A model generated the notes under the pieces. It was not told where the DNA came from, searched no databases, and saw nothing but the letters and a program-made list of their open reading frames with translations. This document shows positions 36,439 through 48,846 of a stretch of 64,000 nucleotides of DNA, piece by piece (the first letter of the stretch is position 1; every line of letters begins with the position of its first letter). The DNA lies in NCBI RefSeq assembly GCF_900107395.1, contig NZ_FNPW01000007.1:1-64000 (forward strand), given 5' to 3'. The stretch is from Pseudomonas sp. NFIX28. GTDB taxonomy: Bacteria; Pseudomonadota; Gammaproteobacteria; Pseudomonadales; Pseudomonadaceae. The position numbers and the translations under genes were made by a program.

Positions 36439-36894
36439 TCACGGCTGGCCGAACATGACCCCACGCGCCATGCCGCTGGCAGCTATCGCCATCAGCACAA
36501 TCAGCAGCGCCTGCAGATGGCTGATACGCGCGAACAATGTGGCGCGGCCGATATCGATCGACGCTCCGCGCCTCAGGGCGATTCGCCATTTGATGAGCAC
36601 GACCATCGGCCATATTTCAAACAGCAGAATGATGATGAACAAAGTCATCTTGATGTGAAACAGCGGCTGATGCAGGTAGTAATCCGTACCTTTTTCGTAG
36701 CCGGCGAAGGCGCGCAGCAAGCCGGTGATCAATAACACCGCGGCGGCCAGCCCCCAGCCGTTGTCGGCCAGCAGCGCCCGGCGCACATCGGCCCCCTCGG
36801 TGACCATACGGCGCAGCGCAGTGCCTCGAGCGAGCACCGCCGCAAACGCGACAGCAAAGGCCAACAGATGTACAGCCCCGAGAAACCAGTGCAT
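36439..36894 (-). CDS. DUF2214-like membrane protein
   Basis: The ATG at 36894 is chosen because GGAG stands 8 bases before it; starts at 36900 and 36915 are also in frame. The protein of about 151 residues has four hydrophobic segments and the pattern HLLAFAVAFAAVLARG, NGWGLAAAVLLITGLLRAF, KGTDYYLHQPLFHIKM that I associate with the DUF2214 family. The function is unknown. Confidence 0.75.
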   Translation of the reverse strand: MHWFLGAVHLLAFAVAFAAVLARGTALRRMVTEGADVRRALLADNGWGLAAAVLLITGLLRAFAGYEKGTDYYLHQPLFHIKMTLFIIILLFEIWPMVVLIKWRIALRRGASIDIGRATLFARISHLQALLIVLMAIAASGMARGVMFGQP

Positions 36895-36985
36895 GAGCAT
36901 CGCTCCATTCTCCATTCACGGATGACAAAAACGGCCTGTCAGTATTAGCCCATAACCCGTCGCTTTGCCTTGCACCTCTCGCAAC

Positions 36986-37013
36986 AAAAAAGGCGCCCGT
37001 CATCGGGGCGCCT
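36986..37013 (-). terminator. Terminator after chitinase gene
   Basis: AGGCGCCC/GGGGCGCCT hairpin preceded by an A-run on the plus strand, so a T-run follows on the minus strand, just past the chitinase stop at 37035. Confidence 0.75.
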
Positions 37014-37034
37014 GTGTACCGCCTTGGTTATTTC

Positions 37035-38498
37035 TCACGCACGACGCTGGATCGCCACTTTGGCCCAGAGGGTGAAAGCGACGTCCGGCGTCCAGCCGGC
37101 ATTGGAAGTGTGCTCCTGAAAGCACAGATACAGATTGCCCCCATAGGTCACACCATCATCCTTGCGGTAATGATGATTCAACTGCCATTCCGGGTATTGC
37201 GGATCTGGCACGCCGCCGGCGGTCTTGATGTTCAGGTTGGTGCTTGGCAGCGACTGATTGCCCTGGGCATCCGTGGCACTGACGAAGTAGCTGTACAGCG
37301 TATCGGTTTTCAGGCCGTCGTCCTTCAAGGTCAGCGAGGCCGTCTGGGCCACCGGCTTGCCGTCGCGGAACAGCGTGTAGAACTCGATCGGGCGCACGCC
37401 ATGGGAAGCGCTCCAGCTCAAGGTCACGCTGCTTTCCGTCTGTACCGGAGAAAACAGATTGCCTGGCGCCGAAGGTCGCTCCTCGCCACTGCCGCCATGA
37501 ATCAGCGGCGCATAACGGTCACGGAACTGCCAGTTGTAGTGGACGCCATACTTGTTGATACCGTCATCCCAGTTGACCGACCAAGTCATCAAGCCCTTGA
37601 TCGGCAAGCCCGCACGCTCCAGGCGCTTGAAGGCATTGCTCAGCGCTGCGGGGTCGATGACATACCCGGTCGCCGCCGCGTCGACGTTGGTCGGCAAGCC
37701 GATCACGAATTTGTCGGCAGGAATGGCGATATAGCCGCGAGTACCGGTGACCAGGCTCTCGGTCAGATAAAACAGGAAGTCTTCCTTCAGCGCGTCATTG
37801 TTCTGGGCAATCCAGGCTCCCTGCCCGCCATTGGCCTCCTGCACCCACAAACCGTCGCCACCCTGGTTGTAGTACTGCGGCGCGATGAAATCGTAGTAGC
37901 CATCCAGCGCCTGGATGTACCCGACATATTTGCCGCCGGTGACAAGGTAGGGAAACTCCGGCGCCATGCTGATGATGAAATGCTTGCCTTCGCCCGCGTA
38001 GTGATCCTTCACCATTTTGAGCGCCGCCGGCAGCACAGTCTTGTTGTCGGCAAAATCGATGGCGCTCTGCTCGAGGTCGATATCCAGCCCGTCGAAACCA
38101 TAGGTTTCCACCAGGCGGATGATTTCGTTAGCCAGCGCTTGCTCGTTGCCCTTGTGCAATTCGATATGGGCGTCCGCGCCGCCAAGGGAAATCAATACCG
38201 CCCGCCCCTGGCTGTTGAGCACGCCAACCTGGCGCCGGAACTCCTCGTCCGACAGGTTGTAGGGCTTGAAGGTGGGAATGCCGTTGCCCTTCATGAAGGC
38301 GACTGCCACCACGTTGTATTCCTTGGGCACATCCACCAGGTCGAGATTGGCAAATTGCCCCTGCTGGTAGCCGTCACTGGGACCCGCCGGCCAGTTGTGC
38401 CAGAAGCCCATGAGAATCTTCTTGCCAGCGATCGATGGCATCAACGATGCCGAGTCGTTCGCCTGGGTCTTTACCGATGCAAAGTTGATAGTGTTCAC
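37035..38498 (-). CDS. GH18 chitinase without signal peptide
   Basis: The 487-residue protein has a GH18 barrel with DGLDIDLE (catalytic Glu143), a fibronectin type III domain (about residues 343-425) and a C-terminal CBM5/12-type chitin-binding module (PEWQLNHHYRKDDGVTYGG, AGWTPDVAFTLWA). No N-terminal signal peptide is visible, as described for P. aeruginosa ChiC, which leaves cells without a classical signal. It is 46 bp downstream of the LPMO gene and probably shares its transcript. Confidence 0.9.
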   Translation of the reverse strand: MNTINFASVKTQANDSASLMPSIAGKKILMGFWHNWPAGPSDGYQQGQFANLDLVDVPKEYNVVAVAFMKGNGIPTFKPYNLSDEEFRRQVGVLNSQGRAVLISLGGADAHIELHKGNEQALANEIIRLVETYGFDGLDIDLEQSAIDFADNKTVLPAALKMVKDHYAGEGKHFIISMAPEFPYLVTGGKYVGYIQALDGYYDFIAPQYYNQGGDGLWVQEANGGQGAWIAQNNDALKEDFLFYLTESLVTGTRGYIAIPADKFVIGLPTNVDAAATGYVIDPAALSNAFKRLERAGLPIKGLMTWSVNWDDGINKYGVHYNWQFRDRYAPLIHGGSGEERPSAPGNLFSPVQTESSVTLSWSASHGVRPIEFYTLFRDGKPVAQTASLTLKDDGLKTDTLYSYFVSATDAQGNQSLPSTNLNIKTAGGVPDPQYPEWQLNHHYRKDDGVTYGGNLYLCFQEHTSNAGWTPDVAFTLWAKVAIQRRA

Positions 38499-38544
38499 GT
38501 TCTAATCCTTCAGAACCATTAAGGAAAATTTATAGCTTTCGCTG

Positions 38545-39174
38545 TTATTTGAAGTCGACATCGAACGCTTGATAGAACGCATTACCGGTATTGGCGACAA
38601 TCCATGCCAGAACAATCACATGGTGGCCTTTCTTGTTTTTAGGCAAGGTCACTTGATGTTCGACCTTGGCTTTCATTTCATCGCCGTACTTGTCGTAGGG
38701 AACTTGTGTATAGAAATCCTTGAAGAAAGCCTGCGGCTCGAGTTGCGCACGGCTAATGCGCTGCTTGGGGTCCCAGCCATCTTTGGTGATGAACCAGCTA
38801 TAACCACGGGTGACATGCGGAGCGGTGTATTCCCATTTGACCTGGAATACCTGGCCCGGCTCGACATTGAGCAGCGGCCAGGAGAACGGACGCCCGATCT
38901 TTTTCGACATTTCTTCATTCGTGAAGTTGATGCAATCTCGCTCGTCGCTCTTGCCGCCACTGAGGATATGCCCGTCAGCCGGCGGCACAACGCTCGCAAC
39001 GTCGCTCTCGTAAGGTGTCGGGAAAGGTCCGCCCACCAGGGCCGGGAAGTTTTTGCCGCCTTCCATCTCATTGACTTGCCAGGTACCGAGCAGCCCCAGT
39101 TCGACCGCGACGGCACCGCGGCTGGATGGGGAAACGACACGACCGTGTTTCAGTTGCACTAATGGCTTATTCAT
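38545..39174 (-). CDS. AA10 lytic polysaccharide monooxygenase without signal peptide
   Basis: The 209-residue protein fits chitin-active AA10 LPMOs: HGRVVSPSSRG with the copper-brace His10, CINFTNEE, TAPHVTRGYSWFIT with the second brace His120, and a C-terminal FYQAFDVDF. Family enzymes need the first His as the mature N-terminus. Here only nine residues precede it (MNKPLVQLK), with no hydrophobic segment, and the start is firmly set by AAGGAG 8 bases before the ATG. Export and N-terminal trimming must therefore be unusual. Confidence 0.88.
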   Translation of the reverse strand: MNKPLVQLKHGRVVSPSSRGAVAVELGLLGTWQVNEMEGGKNFPALVGGPFPTPYESDVASVVPPADGHILSGGKSDERDCINFTNEEMSKKIGRPFSWPLLNVEPGQVFQVKWEYTAPHVTRGYSWFITKDGWDPKQRISRAQLEPQAFFKDFYTQVPYDKYGDEMKAKVEHQVTLPKNKKGHHVIVLAWIVANTGNAFYQAFDVDFK

Positions 39175-39497
39175 TTTTTCACTCCTTTGATTAAATAAAA
39201 CTCCTTCTCGAGGAGAACTTTTAAACTAGTCCAAATCAGTATTTTGTCTACCGATCCTGGCCTACAAAACACCGAGCAAAATGTCGCACCTCAATAAAGC
39301 CTGGCCACCGGCAAAATAATTACAGCGCAAACCTACAGGGAGAAAGGCAAATAGCTTACACAAGTAAGTCGAAAGAACTGGCACAACTAAACTTGAGGCT
39401 AATCGCCATCCGAAAAAACAATGGATAACCTCAATAAACCACAAACCCGGCAAAGGCCGGGTTTGTGTTTGTTGGTACCGATAACGCTAAAAAGGAG
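39175..39497. other. Upstream region of LPMO gene, no gene seen
   Basis: This 323-bp stretch is AT-rich near the LPMO start and should hold the promoter of the LPMO-chitinase transcript. I see no coding frame. A terminator lies at its right end. Confidence 0.5.
39446..39468. terminator. Terminator after small lipoprotein gene
   Basis: AAACCCGGC/GCCGGGTTT with a 4-5 base loop, lying just past the stop of the lipoprotein gene at 39498. Confidence 0.65.
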
Positions 39498-39848
39498 TTA
39501 CAGGCACGTCGCCAATGCTGCCAGCCGGCGCTTGGCGACCCAGTCGTCCTGGGTCGCGTAATAACTGACCGTGGTGCCCGAGGCCTGCCCGCGAATATCG
39601 GCAAAGGACTCCGCCGAGCGGGTGTAGACCGTGTATCCACCCACCTTGGCAGACTCCAGATACGCCGCCGCATCCACACCGAACACGGCTTCGTCCTGCC
39701 AGGCAAACTGCACGCATTGAGCCACGACCTGTTCCGCCTTGGTCGACGAGAGCACCTTGCCGGGGCTTTTCGCACGCGCCTCATTCATCACCGAGCCGGC
39801 ACATCCCGCCAGCAACGCCGTGACCACTACCACCATCAACACCCGCAT
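39498..39848 (-). CDS. Small putative lipoprotein
   Basis: The start at 39848 (or the preceding ATG at 39851) follows GAGGAAGC and gives about 116 residues. The N-terminus is a lipoprotein signal with LLAGC. The mature part contains two further cysteines (AQCVQF; ATCL) and no recognised domain. Confidence 0.65.
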   Translation of the reverse strand: MRVLMVVVVTALLAGCAGSVMNEARAKSPGKVLSSTKAEQVVAQCVQFAWQDEAVFGVDAAAYLESAKVGGYTVYTRSAESFADIRGQASGTTVSYYATQDDWVAKRRLAALATCL

Positions 39849-39936
39849 CATGCTTCCTCGTCGTGAAAACGCGACTGTACCACTCACATGGCTAACGATC
39901 GGTAGCCTCCTGTGAGAAAGCCCATTGCGGAAAACC

Positions 39937-39961
39937 AAAAGCCCGCGCAAGGCGGGCTTTT
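39937..39961 (-). terminator. Terminator after Nudix gene
   Basis: AAAAGCCCGC/GCGGGCTTTT hairpin between the Nudix stop (39985) and the downstream lipoprotein gene. Confidence 0.7.
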
Positions 39962-39984
39962 GGGTGAGTCGATCACGTAGCGGA

Positions 39985-40347
39985 TTACAGGCGGCGTAAA
40001 AACGAATTCACGATGCTCTTGGTGGCGGCCGTTGCGTCCAGTTCGCGGGCCGCTCCATAGGCATGCCAACCAACGGCTGCAATTTCATTCTGGGGACGAG
40101 CAGCCCCGGCATTGACCACGGAAACCTCGAAGACGTGATGCCGCACATTGCCGGCTTCGAACTCCAGGATGTAAAGGGGCTCACTGGCATCCAGCCCGGT
40201 CTCTTCACGCAGCTCACGTATCGCGGCGTCAACGGGAGCCTCGCCAGGCTCAACCTTGCCACCTGGTAAAACCCATTTAGAGCGATCCTTGCGGACGAAA
40301 AGAATTTGCCCTCCCTGCGCACAAATAACCGTCGCTCTGCTTTTCAT
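39985..40347 (-). CDS. Nudix hydrolase
   Basis: The ATG at 40347 gives 120 residues. A complete Nudix box is present, GGKVEPGE followed by [12 protein letters not shown] (GX5EX7REUXEEXGU). It probably hydrolyses a nucleoside diphosphate derivative, and the substrate cannot be told. GGGGTG stands upstream of the start. Confidence 0.88.
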   Translation of the reverse strand: MKSRATVICAQGGQILFVRKDRSKWVLPGGKVEPGEAPVDAAIRELREETGLDASEPLYILEFEAGNVRHHVFEVSVVNAGAARPQNEIAAVGWHAYGAARELDATAATKSIVNSFLRRL

Positions 40348-40570
40348 ACTGCACCCCATCCGACCATGCCCAGCCCGTGTCACACACGAACGTGCCTATA
40401 GACGGCAGACCGACTTAAAAGTGTCACAAAAATGTCATCAAAAACATAAGCATTAAGGATGCCAAACCGGCGCCCTCCATTCCCATCTGCGCACCAGCCA
40501 CAACTTGGCCGAATGCATCTGCTGGCAAAAAGCACAGAAATCGCGCACGAATTTGCGCGGTTGCGTAAAA

Positions 40571-40675
40571 TCAGCTGCACTCAGGTTCAGAGTTTTCTGA
40601 GCCGCATTTCAGTTTCTTCGGATCAATTCCAGCCATTGCCGCCTCAAAGTCCGGCAAGTGCCGATTGACCCGCAT
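40571..40675 (-). CDS. Possible 34-residue small protein
   Basis: The ATG at 40675 is preceded by AGGAGAACATCATC, an excellent ribosome-binding site. The frame encodes a 34-residue polar peptide (MRVNRHLPDFEAAMAGIDP... with two Cys) and ends at 40571. It lies in the 402-bp gap between the Nudix and sensor-kinase genes, where nothing else is visible except probable promoter DNA. Evidence is the start signal and composition only. Confidence 0.4.
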   Translation of the reverse strand: MRVNRHLPDFEAAMAGIDPKKLKCGSENSEPECS

Positions 40676-40749
40676 GATGATGTTCTCCTTGCCTAATAAG
40701 AGGTCACCGTGTCCAACGGCTTTATGCCCCACTCCTTGTGGGCTGCTTA

Positions 40750-43986
<3,237 letters not shown>

Positions 43987-43993
43987 TTGCCAC

Positions 43994-44638
43994 GTGAAAA
44001 AAATGAACGTTGTCATCGCTGATGATCACCCTATCGTCCTGCTGGGAGTTCGCGAACTGGTAGCGCGCGATGAACGCTTCAGCGTGGTGGGCGAAGCCAT
44101 GTGCTCCAACGAGCTGGTAAACCTGCTGGAGCGTCAGCCGGTTGATGTGGTCATCACCGATTTCAACATGCCTGCGAACTCGCCTTATGGTGATGGCCTC
44201 AAACTGGTGGAATACCTGAGGCGGCGCTTCCCCGCTCTGCGGATCCTGGTACTGACAATGATCTCCAATCCACTGGTCCTGACCCGGCTACAGGAGCTCG
44301 GAGTGGTCGGCGTGATCCAGAAGAACCAGTTGCACAACGAAATTCAGGCGGCGCTCAAGGCTATCGCTTATGGCAATCCCTTCGAAAGCTCCGGGATATC
44401 ACCAAGCTCGGTACTGGAAGCGGTGACCCTGGACGAACGCTTCACCCGCCTTTCGCCCAAGGAGCACGAAATCCTGCGGCTGTTCGTATCCGGGCAAAGC
44501 GTCAATGAAATTGCCCGCGGCCTGAATAGAAGCGCCAAGACCATCAGTACGCAAAAAATATCGGCCATGCGAAAACTGGAGGTCAGCAGCGACCAGGACT
44601 TGCTGACTTATTGCATTGAGCGCCAACTCTTTAATTAA
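43994..44638 (+). CDS. NarL/RcsB-like response regulator
   Basis: A GTG at 43994, 8 bp after the kinase stop, gives 214 residues. The receiver domain has DDHP and phospho-acceptor Asp56 (VITDFNMP). The C-terminal LuxR-type HTH has LSPKEHEILRLFVSGQSVNEIARGLNRSAKTISTQK. It resembles RcsB and P. aeruginosa RocA1. With the upstream phosphorelay kinase it probably controls the fimbrial genes downstream. Confidence 0.88.
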   Translation: MKKMNVVIADDHPIVLLGVRELVARDERFSVVGEAMCSNELVNLLERQPVDVVITDFNMPANSPYGDGLKLVEYLRRRFPALRILVLTMISNPLVLTRLQELGVVGVIQKNQLHNEIQAALKAIAYGNPFESSGISPSSVLEAVTLDERFTRLSPKEHEILRLFVSGQSVNEIARGLNRSAKTISTQKISAMRKLEVSSDQDLLTYCIERQLFN

Positions 44639-44708
44639 CTGCACTAACCATTATTCAAAAAAATTAAATTCCTATCAGCCGTAATACTTTATTTCAACCT
44701 GTCAATTC

Positions 44709-44722
44709 TAAGAATCGTCTGA
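44709..44722 (+). promoter_or_regulatory. RcsB-like box before fimbrial operon
   Basis: TAAGAATCGTCTGA resembles the enterobacterial RcsAB box TAAGAATATTCCTA at most positions. It lies 87 bp before the fimbrial subunit start and just after an RcsB-like regulator gene. Binding is inferred. Confidence 0.4.
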
Positions 44723-44795
44723 TTTTCCCTTGAAGATAAGTTCCATATCATGCCTTGGCATTACGTAGAACCCCATATCAACAATGGAAATCAAA

Positions 44796-45386
44796 ATGAA
44801 AAAGCTTTCCCTGACACTCTTGACTCTCTCCATGCTGGCAGCTACCGGTAGTGCTTTCGCAGCCGAGCCGGCAGCTCCAACCAAGGCTGGCACCGGCACT
44901 ATCAGCTTCAGCGGCGTGATTAACAACGACGCTTGCTCGGTTGAAGGCGCCGACCTGCAAAAGACCATTTCTGTGGCAATGGGTGAAGTTTCCATCAAGG
45001 ACATGGGCACAGCTACCGCACCAATCGGCACTGGCAAACTGAGCGCCGAAAACTTCGAAATGAAGGTCAACTGCAACGCTGGCACCAAAGTGTCAATGAT
45101 CTTCGAACCGAGCAGGGGTGCAGGTTCGGGCGTCTTTCCCGGCACTAAGGTTTTGAAGTTGATCGACGGTTACGGCGCTGCCAAGAACATCGGTATTGCT
45201 CTGCTCGATTCCAATGGCGCACTGATCGACCTGAGCTCGCCAACCACCGCGAAGATCGTAAACAGCCTGCAAGACAGCAATGCCTCGCTGAAATTCTCGG
45301 CGGCCTACGTCACCACTGGCGCTAAAGAGACTGTTGTCGCCGGTCGAGGCGACGCCACCCTGCCGTTCACCCTGCAATACGAGTAA
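44796..45386 (+). CDS. Fimbrial major subunit
   Basis: The ATG at 44796 (GGA 8 bases upstream) gives 196 residues with a Sec signal peptide (cleavage near SAFA, about residue 23). The mature protein is a type 1-like pilin: GTISFSGVINNDACSVEG with Cys, a second Cys in VNCNAG, and the C-terminal beta-strand ending in LPFTLQYE with the usual penultimate aromatic. It is exported, folded by the chaperone and polymerised through the usher. Confidence 0.9.
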   Translation: MKKLSLTLLTLSMLAATGSAFAAEPAAPTKAGTGTISFSGVINNDACSVEGADLQKTISVAMGEVSIKDMGTATAPIGTGKLSAENFEMKVNCNAGTKVSMIFEPSRGAGSGVFPGTKVLKLIDGYGAAKNIGIALLDSNGALIDLSSPTTAKIVNSLQDSNASLKFSAAYVTTGAKETVVAGRGDATLPFTLQYE

Positions 45387-45458
45387 TTCCGAGGACCTGA
45401 CTGCCTCGGCGCGGGGTCTTACGGCCCCGCCCTCCTTTTCAAGCAAGCGGTAATCATT

Positions 45459-46202
45459 ATGTTTCGTCACTCCCCTCGGTCATTCTGTCTGGGCCTGCTC
45501 GGCTTGCTCGCAATCAGCCAAGCCCATGCCGGCATTTCGTTGAGCGCCACTCGCCTAGTGTTTGACGGCAATCACAAGGAAGCCAGTATCACCGTACGCA
45601 ACACCGGTGAAGATGTATTGATCCAGTCATGGGTCGACACGGATAACCCCGACTTCGGCTCGGTCCCCTTTGCCATAACCCCACCACTGGTACGGGTCGC
45701 GGGGAATGAGCAACAACTGTTGCGGGTCATCTACGAAGGCAAAGGCATGCCCTCCGACAAAGAGTCGGTGGTCTGGCTCAATGTCCAGGAAATTCCCCAG
45801 GCATCGAAAATAAAAAACACCTTGCAGCTTGCCGTGCGCCAGCGCATCAAAGTGTTCTTTCGCCCTGCCGGAATGACTTCCGAGGCCTACCTGGCCCCCA
45901 CAAAACTGTTGTGGACCCTGGAAAACCAGGCCGGAAAACCAGCCCTGCGCGTTAAAAACCCCGGGGTTTACCATGTCTCGATCGCGAACATAAAACTTCA
46001 ATCAGGGCAACAGACAGAACAGCCTTTTGATTCTGCAATGATCGCACCCGGCGAACAAAAAGAATTCACCCTCAAGCAGTTCAACGGCAATAACGAAGTT
46101 ACTTTATCGTTCTCCAGCATTAATGATTATGGCGCACAAGACCGTTATACCGCGAAACTTAGCAAGAACACCGCAACCGAGGCCCAACAAATCAAAGAAT
46201 AA
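45459..46202 (+). CDS. Periplasmic fimbrial chaperone
   Basis: The 247-residue protein has a signal peptide (to about residue 24) and the PapD-type features: SLSATRLVFDGNHKEASITVRN, the central PPLVR, and VVWLNVQEIP. It caps pilin subunits by donor-strand complementation. It sits between the pilin and usher genes. Confidence 0.93.
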   Translation: MFRHSPRSFCLGLLGLLAISQAHAGISLSATRLVFDGNHKEASITVRNTGEDVLIQSWVDTDNPDFGSVPFAITPPLVRVAGNEQQLLRVIYEGKGMPSDKESVVWLNVQEIPQASKIKNTLQLAVRQRIKVFFRPAGMTSEAYLAPTKLLWTLENQAGKPALRVKNPGVYHVSIANIKLQSGQQTEQPFDSAMIAPGEQKEFTLKQFNGNNEVTLSFSSINDYGAQDRYTAKLSKNTATEAQQIKE

Positions 46203-46299
46203 ACTAACCGCGCCTGTCGGATTGGCAGTTGCACATTCACCATATTTATCTTCGCTTCGTTCAGCAGTTTGCACCGAAGGTGATATATAGGTTCCTTGC

Positions 46300-48846
46300 A
46301 TGTTTCTAATTACCAGCCGCAAATTCGACCATGGCGCGATACTTTGTGCGCGACTTCCAGGCACTTATACTTGGCTGACTCCTTTCTTTATCGCCATGGC
46401 GTCCAGCACTTTATGTCTGGCTGGCGAAAATGAACAGCCACCGGTGGAAGAGTTCAATACTTCCTTCCTGCAAGGAGCCTCGTCATCCGTTGACCTGCAG
46501 CTTTTGCTGTCAGCCAACAGCGTATTGCCCGGCAATTACCGAGTTGACCTCTACTCCAACGAAACGCTGGTAGGTCGTCGTGATATCGACTTTCGCCGCA
46601 ACCCCAAAAATGGCAAGGTCGAAGCCTGTCTGACCCTGGACATGTTGCAACAACTGGGCATCAACCTTGCCCCGCTGCAAGCGGCTGGAACACTTTCCCT
46701 TGATGATCCCCAGGCCTGCCATGACCTGCCCGCGCTGATCGAGCATGCCTCCGTACGCTACGACGTCGCCCGATTGCGCCTGATGGTCAGCGTGCCGCAG
46801 AAGGCCATGGAACGCGGCCGGCGTGGCTACGTCGACCCTGCGTTATGGGATGACGGCGTGCCAGCGGCGTTTATCAACTATCAGTTGAGCAGCAACCGCA
46901 ACAGCACGGATCACGTCACCACGCTTTCCAATAACCTGAGCTTGCGCAACGGTATCAACCTGGGTGCCTGGCGGCTGCGTAACGAATCGAACTTCAACAG
47001 CAGCACCGACCGCCCCAATACCTTCAAGAGCAACCGCACTTACCTGCAACATGACGTGACTGCATTAAAAGGCCAATTCAGCGCCGGGGATATTTTCTCC
47101 GACGCCGACCTGTTCGACAGCGTGCGCTATCGCGGCCTGAAACTGGCCTCCGACGACGGCATGCGTGCCGACAGTGAGCGCGGCTATGCACCGATCATTC
47201 GCGGCGTGGCGCAAACCAGCGCGACGGTGGAAATCCGCCAGAACGATTACATTCTCTACACCGCCAACGTACCGCCGGGCCCGTTCGAGATCAGTGACAT
47301 CTATCCCAGCGGCTCCAACGGCGACCTGGAAGTGACGATCATCGAAGCCGACGGCCGTCGCCGGGTGACGATGCAGGCGTTTTCCAGCCTGCCGATCATG
47401 GTCCGTGAAGGCCAGGCGAAATACAGCATCTCGGCAGGCCAATACAACAGCAACAGCGATGGACAGAAGTCACCACAGTTTCTCAGCAGCACTTTGGCCT
47501 ATGGCCTCAGCAGCGACCTGTCCGGGATCGTCGGAGTCCAGGCCACGGAAAACTTCAATGCATGGTCGCTCGGTGCCGGGCGAAATACCTCTATCGGCGC
47601 AGTTTCCCTGGACCTGACCCACTCCTCCAGCCGAACTTATGGCCGATCGGTCAAGGGTAATAGCTTGCGGGCCCTGTATGCCAAGACATTCACCGGCACC
47701 GACACCAACTTCACCCTGGCCGCGTACCGCTATTCCACCGAAGGCTACCGAACCCTCACCGAACACGTTGAAGAGCTCAGCATCGATGGGCACAAGCGCA
47801 CTGGCAACTCGAAAACCCGAACCGACCTGACCATCAACCAAAGCCTTGGCCGCAACCAGCAATATGGCAGCCTGTACTTGAACGCCAGCGATCAACGCTA
47901 CTGGGGGCGCGGTGGTTCCCAAAGCCTGTCCACCGGTTATAGCAATAGCTGGGGCGAGGTGAGTTACAACCTCGGGGCTACCTACACCAAGGATGTCGGC
48001 AACTACGGATCGTCAAACAACGACACCCTGATCAACCTGTCCCTGTCATTTCCTTTGGGCTCAAAACCACGGGCACCCCGGGCCTTCGTTTCCGCCAACA
48101 CTCAGAAGGACAGCAATAGTACCCAGGTAGGCATCAACGGTTATCTTTCGGAAAACAGCGACACCTATTACTCCCTGCAAGGTGGCAAAAGCAACACTGG
48201 CGGCAGCACCGCATCGGCCAACCTCAGCACGCGCACCTCGGTAGCGGATATCAGCGCGGGCTACAGCCAGGGACGTGGCTACACCTCGCAAAACCTCAAT
48301 TTGGCGGGTTCGGTCGTGGGCCACGCAGGTGGAATCAACCTGGGCCAAACCATTGGCGAAACTTTTGCACTGGCGGAAGTTCCAGGTGTGGCCGGGGTCA
48401 AGATCAGCAGCCACAGCGGCACCAAGACCGGTAGCAATGGTTTCGCGGTGGTACCCAACGCACAACCGTATCGAGTGAACTGGATCAACCTGGACACTCG
48501 GGATTTGGGCGGGGAAATCGAAATTGATAACGCGACCCAGCAGGTAGTACCTCGACGCGGTGCAGTAGTGCTGGCTCGATATATCAGCAAGACCGGACGA
48601 CGAGTGCAGTTCGAGCTATTCGACCGGGAGCACAAGCTAATCCCGTTCGGCGCAACCGTTGAAGATGCGACTGGCAAGCAGATCGCGATGGCGGATCCCA
48701 GCGGCAAGGCGCTGGCTTTGATGGAAGAGGACTCAGGCAGCCTCGTCATCAAGTGGGACGGGCAGCAATGCCAAGCGCCCTATGAACTGCCAGCACACGA
48801 CAAGGCGCTGAACTATGTACGGGTGCGGCTGGAATGCCAGCCATAG
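46300..48846 (+). CDS. Outer-membrane fimbrial usher
   Basis: The 848-residue protein is a complete usher: an N-terminal chaperone-binding domain after an unusually long signal region (to about residue 42), FNTSFLQG, the 24-strand barrel with plug, and a C-terminal domain ending with the usual Cys pair (QCQAPYEL...LECQP). No tip-adhesin gene follows, so the cluster is subunit-chaperone-usher only. Confidence 0.93.
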   Translation: MFLITSRKFDHGAILCARLPGTYTWLTPFFIAMASSTLCLAGENEQPPVEEFNTSFLQGASSSVDLQLLLSANSVLPGNYRVDLYSNETLVGRRDIDFRRNPKNGKVEACLTLDMLQQLGINLAPLQAAGTLSLDDPQACHDLPALIEHASVRYDVARLRLMVSVPQKAMERGRRGYVDPALWDDGVPAAFINYQLSSNRNSTDHVTTLSNNLSLRNGINLGAWRLRNESNFNSSTDRPNTFKSNRTYLQHDVTALKGQFSAGDIFSDADLFDSVRYRGLKLASDDGMRADSERGYAPIIRGVAQTSATVEIRQNDYILYTANVPPGPFEISDIYPSGSNGDLEVTIIEADGRRRVTMQAFSSLPIMVREGQAKYSISAGQYNSNSDGQKSPQFLSSTLAYGLSSDLSGIVGVQATENFNAWSLGAGRNTSIGAVSLDLTHSSSRTYGRSVKGNSLRALYAKTFTGTDTNFTLAAYRYSTEGYRTLTEHVEELSIDGHKRTGNSKTRTDLTINQSLGRNQQYGSLYLNASDQRYWGRGGSQSLSTGYSNSWGEVSYNLGATYTKDVGNYGSSNNDTLINLSLSFPLGSKPRAPRAFVSANTQKDSNSTQVGINGYLSENSDTYYSLQGGKSNTGGSTASANLSTRTSVADISAGYSQGRGYTSQNLNLAGSVVGHAGGINLGQTIGETFALAEVPGVAGVKISSHSGTKTGSNGFAVVPNAQPYRVNWINLDTRDLGGEIEIDNATQQVVPRRGAVVLARYISKTGRRVQFELFDREHKLIPFGATVEDATGKQIAMADPSGKALALMEEDSGSLVIKWDGQQCQAPYELPAHDKALNYVRVRLECQP

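Noticed and set aside
37014..38522. Open frame of 502 codons on the plus strand
   Set aside because: Antisense to the chitinase gene, whose catalytic motif and domains are evident.
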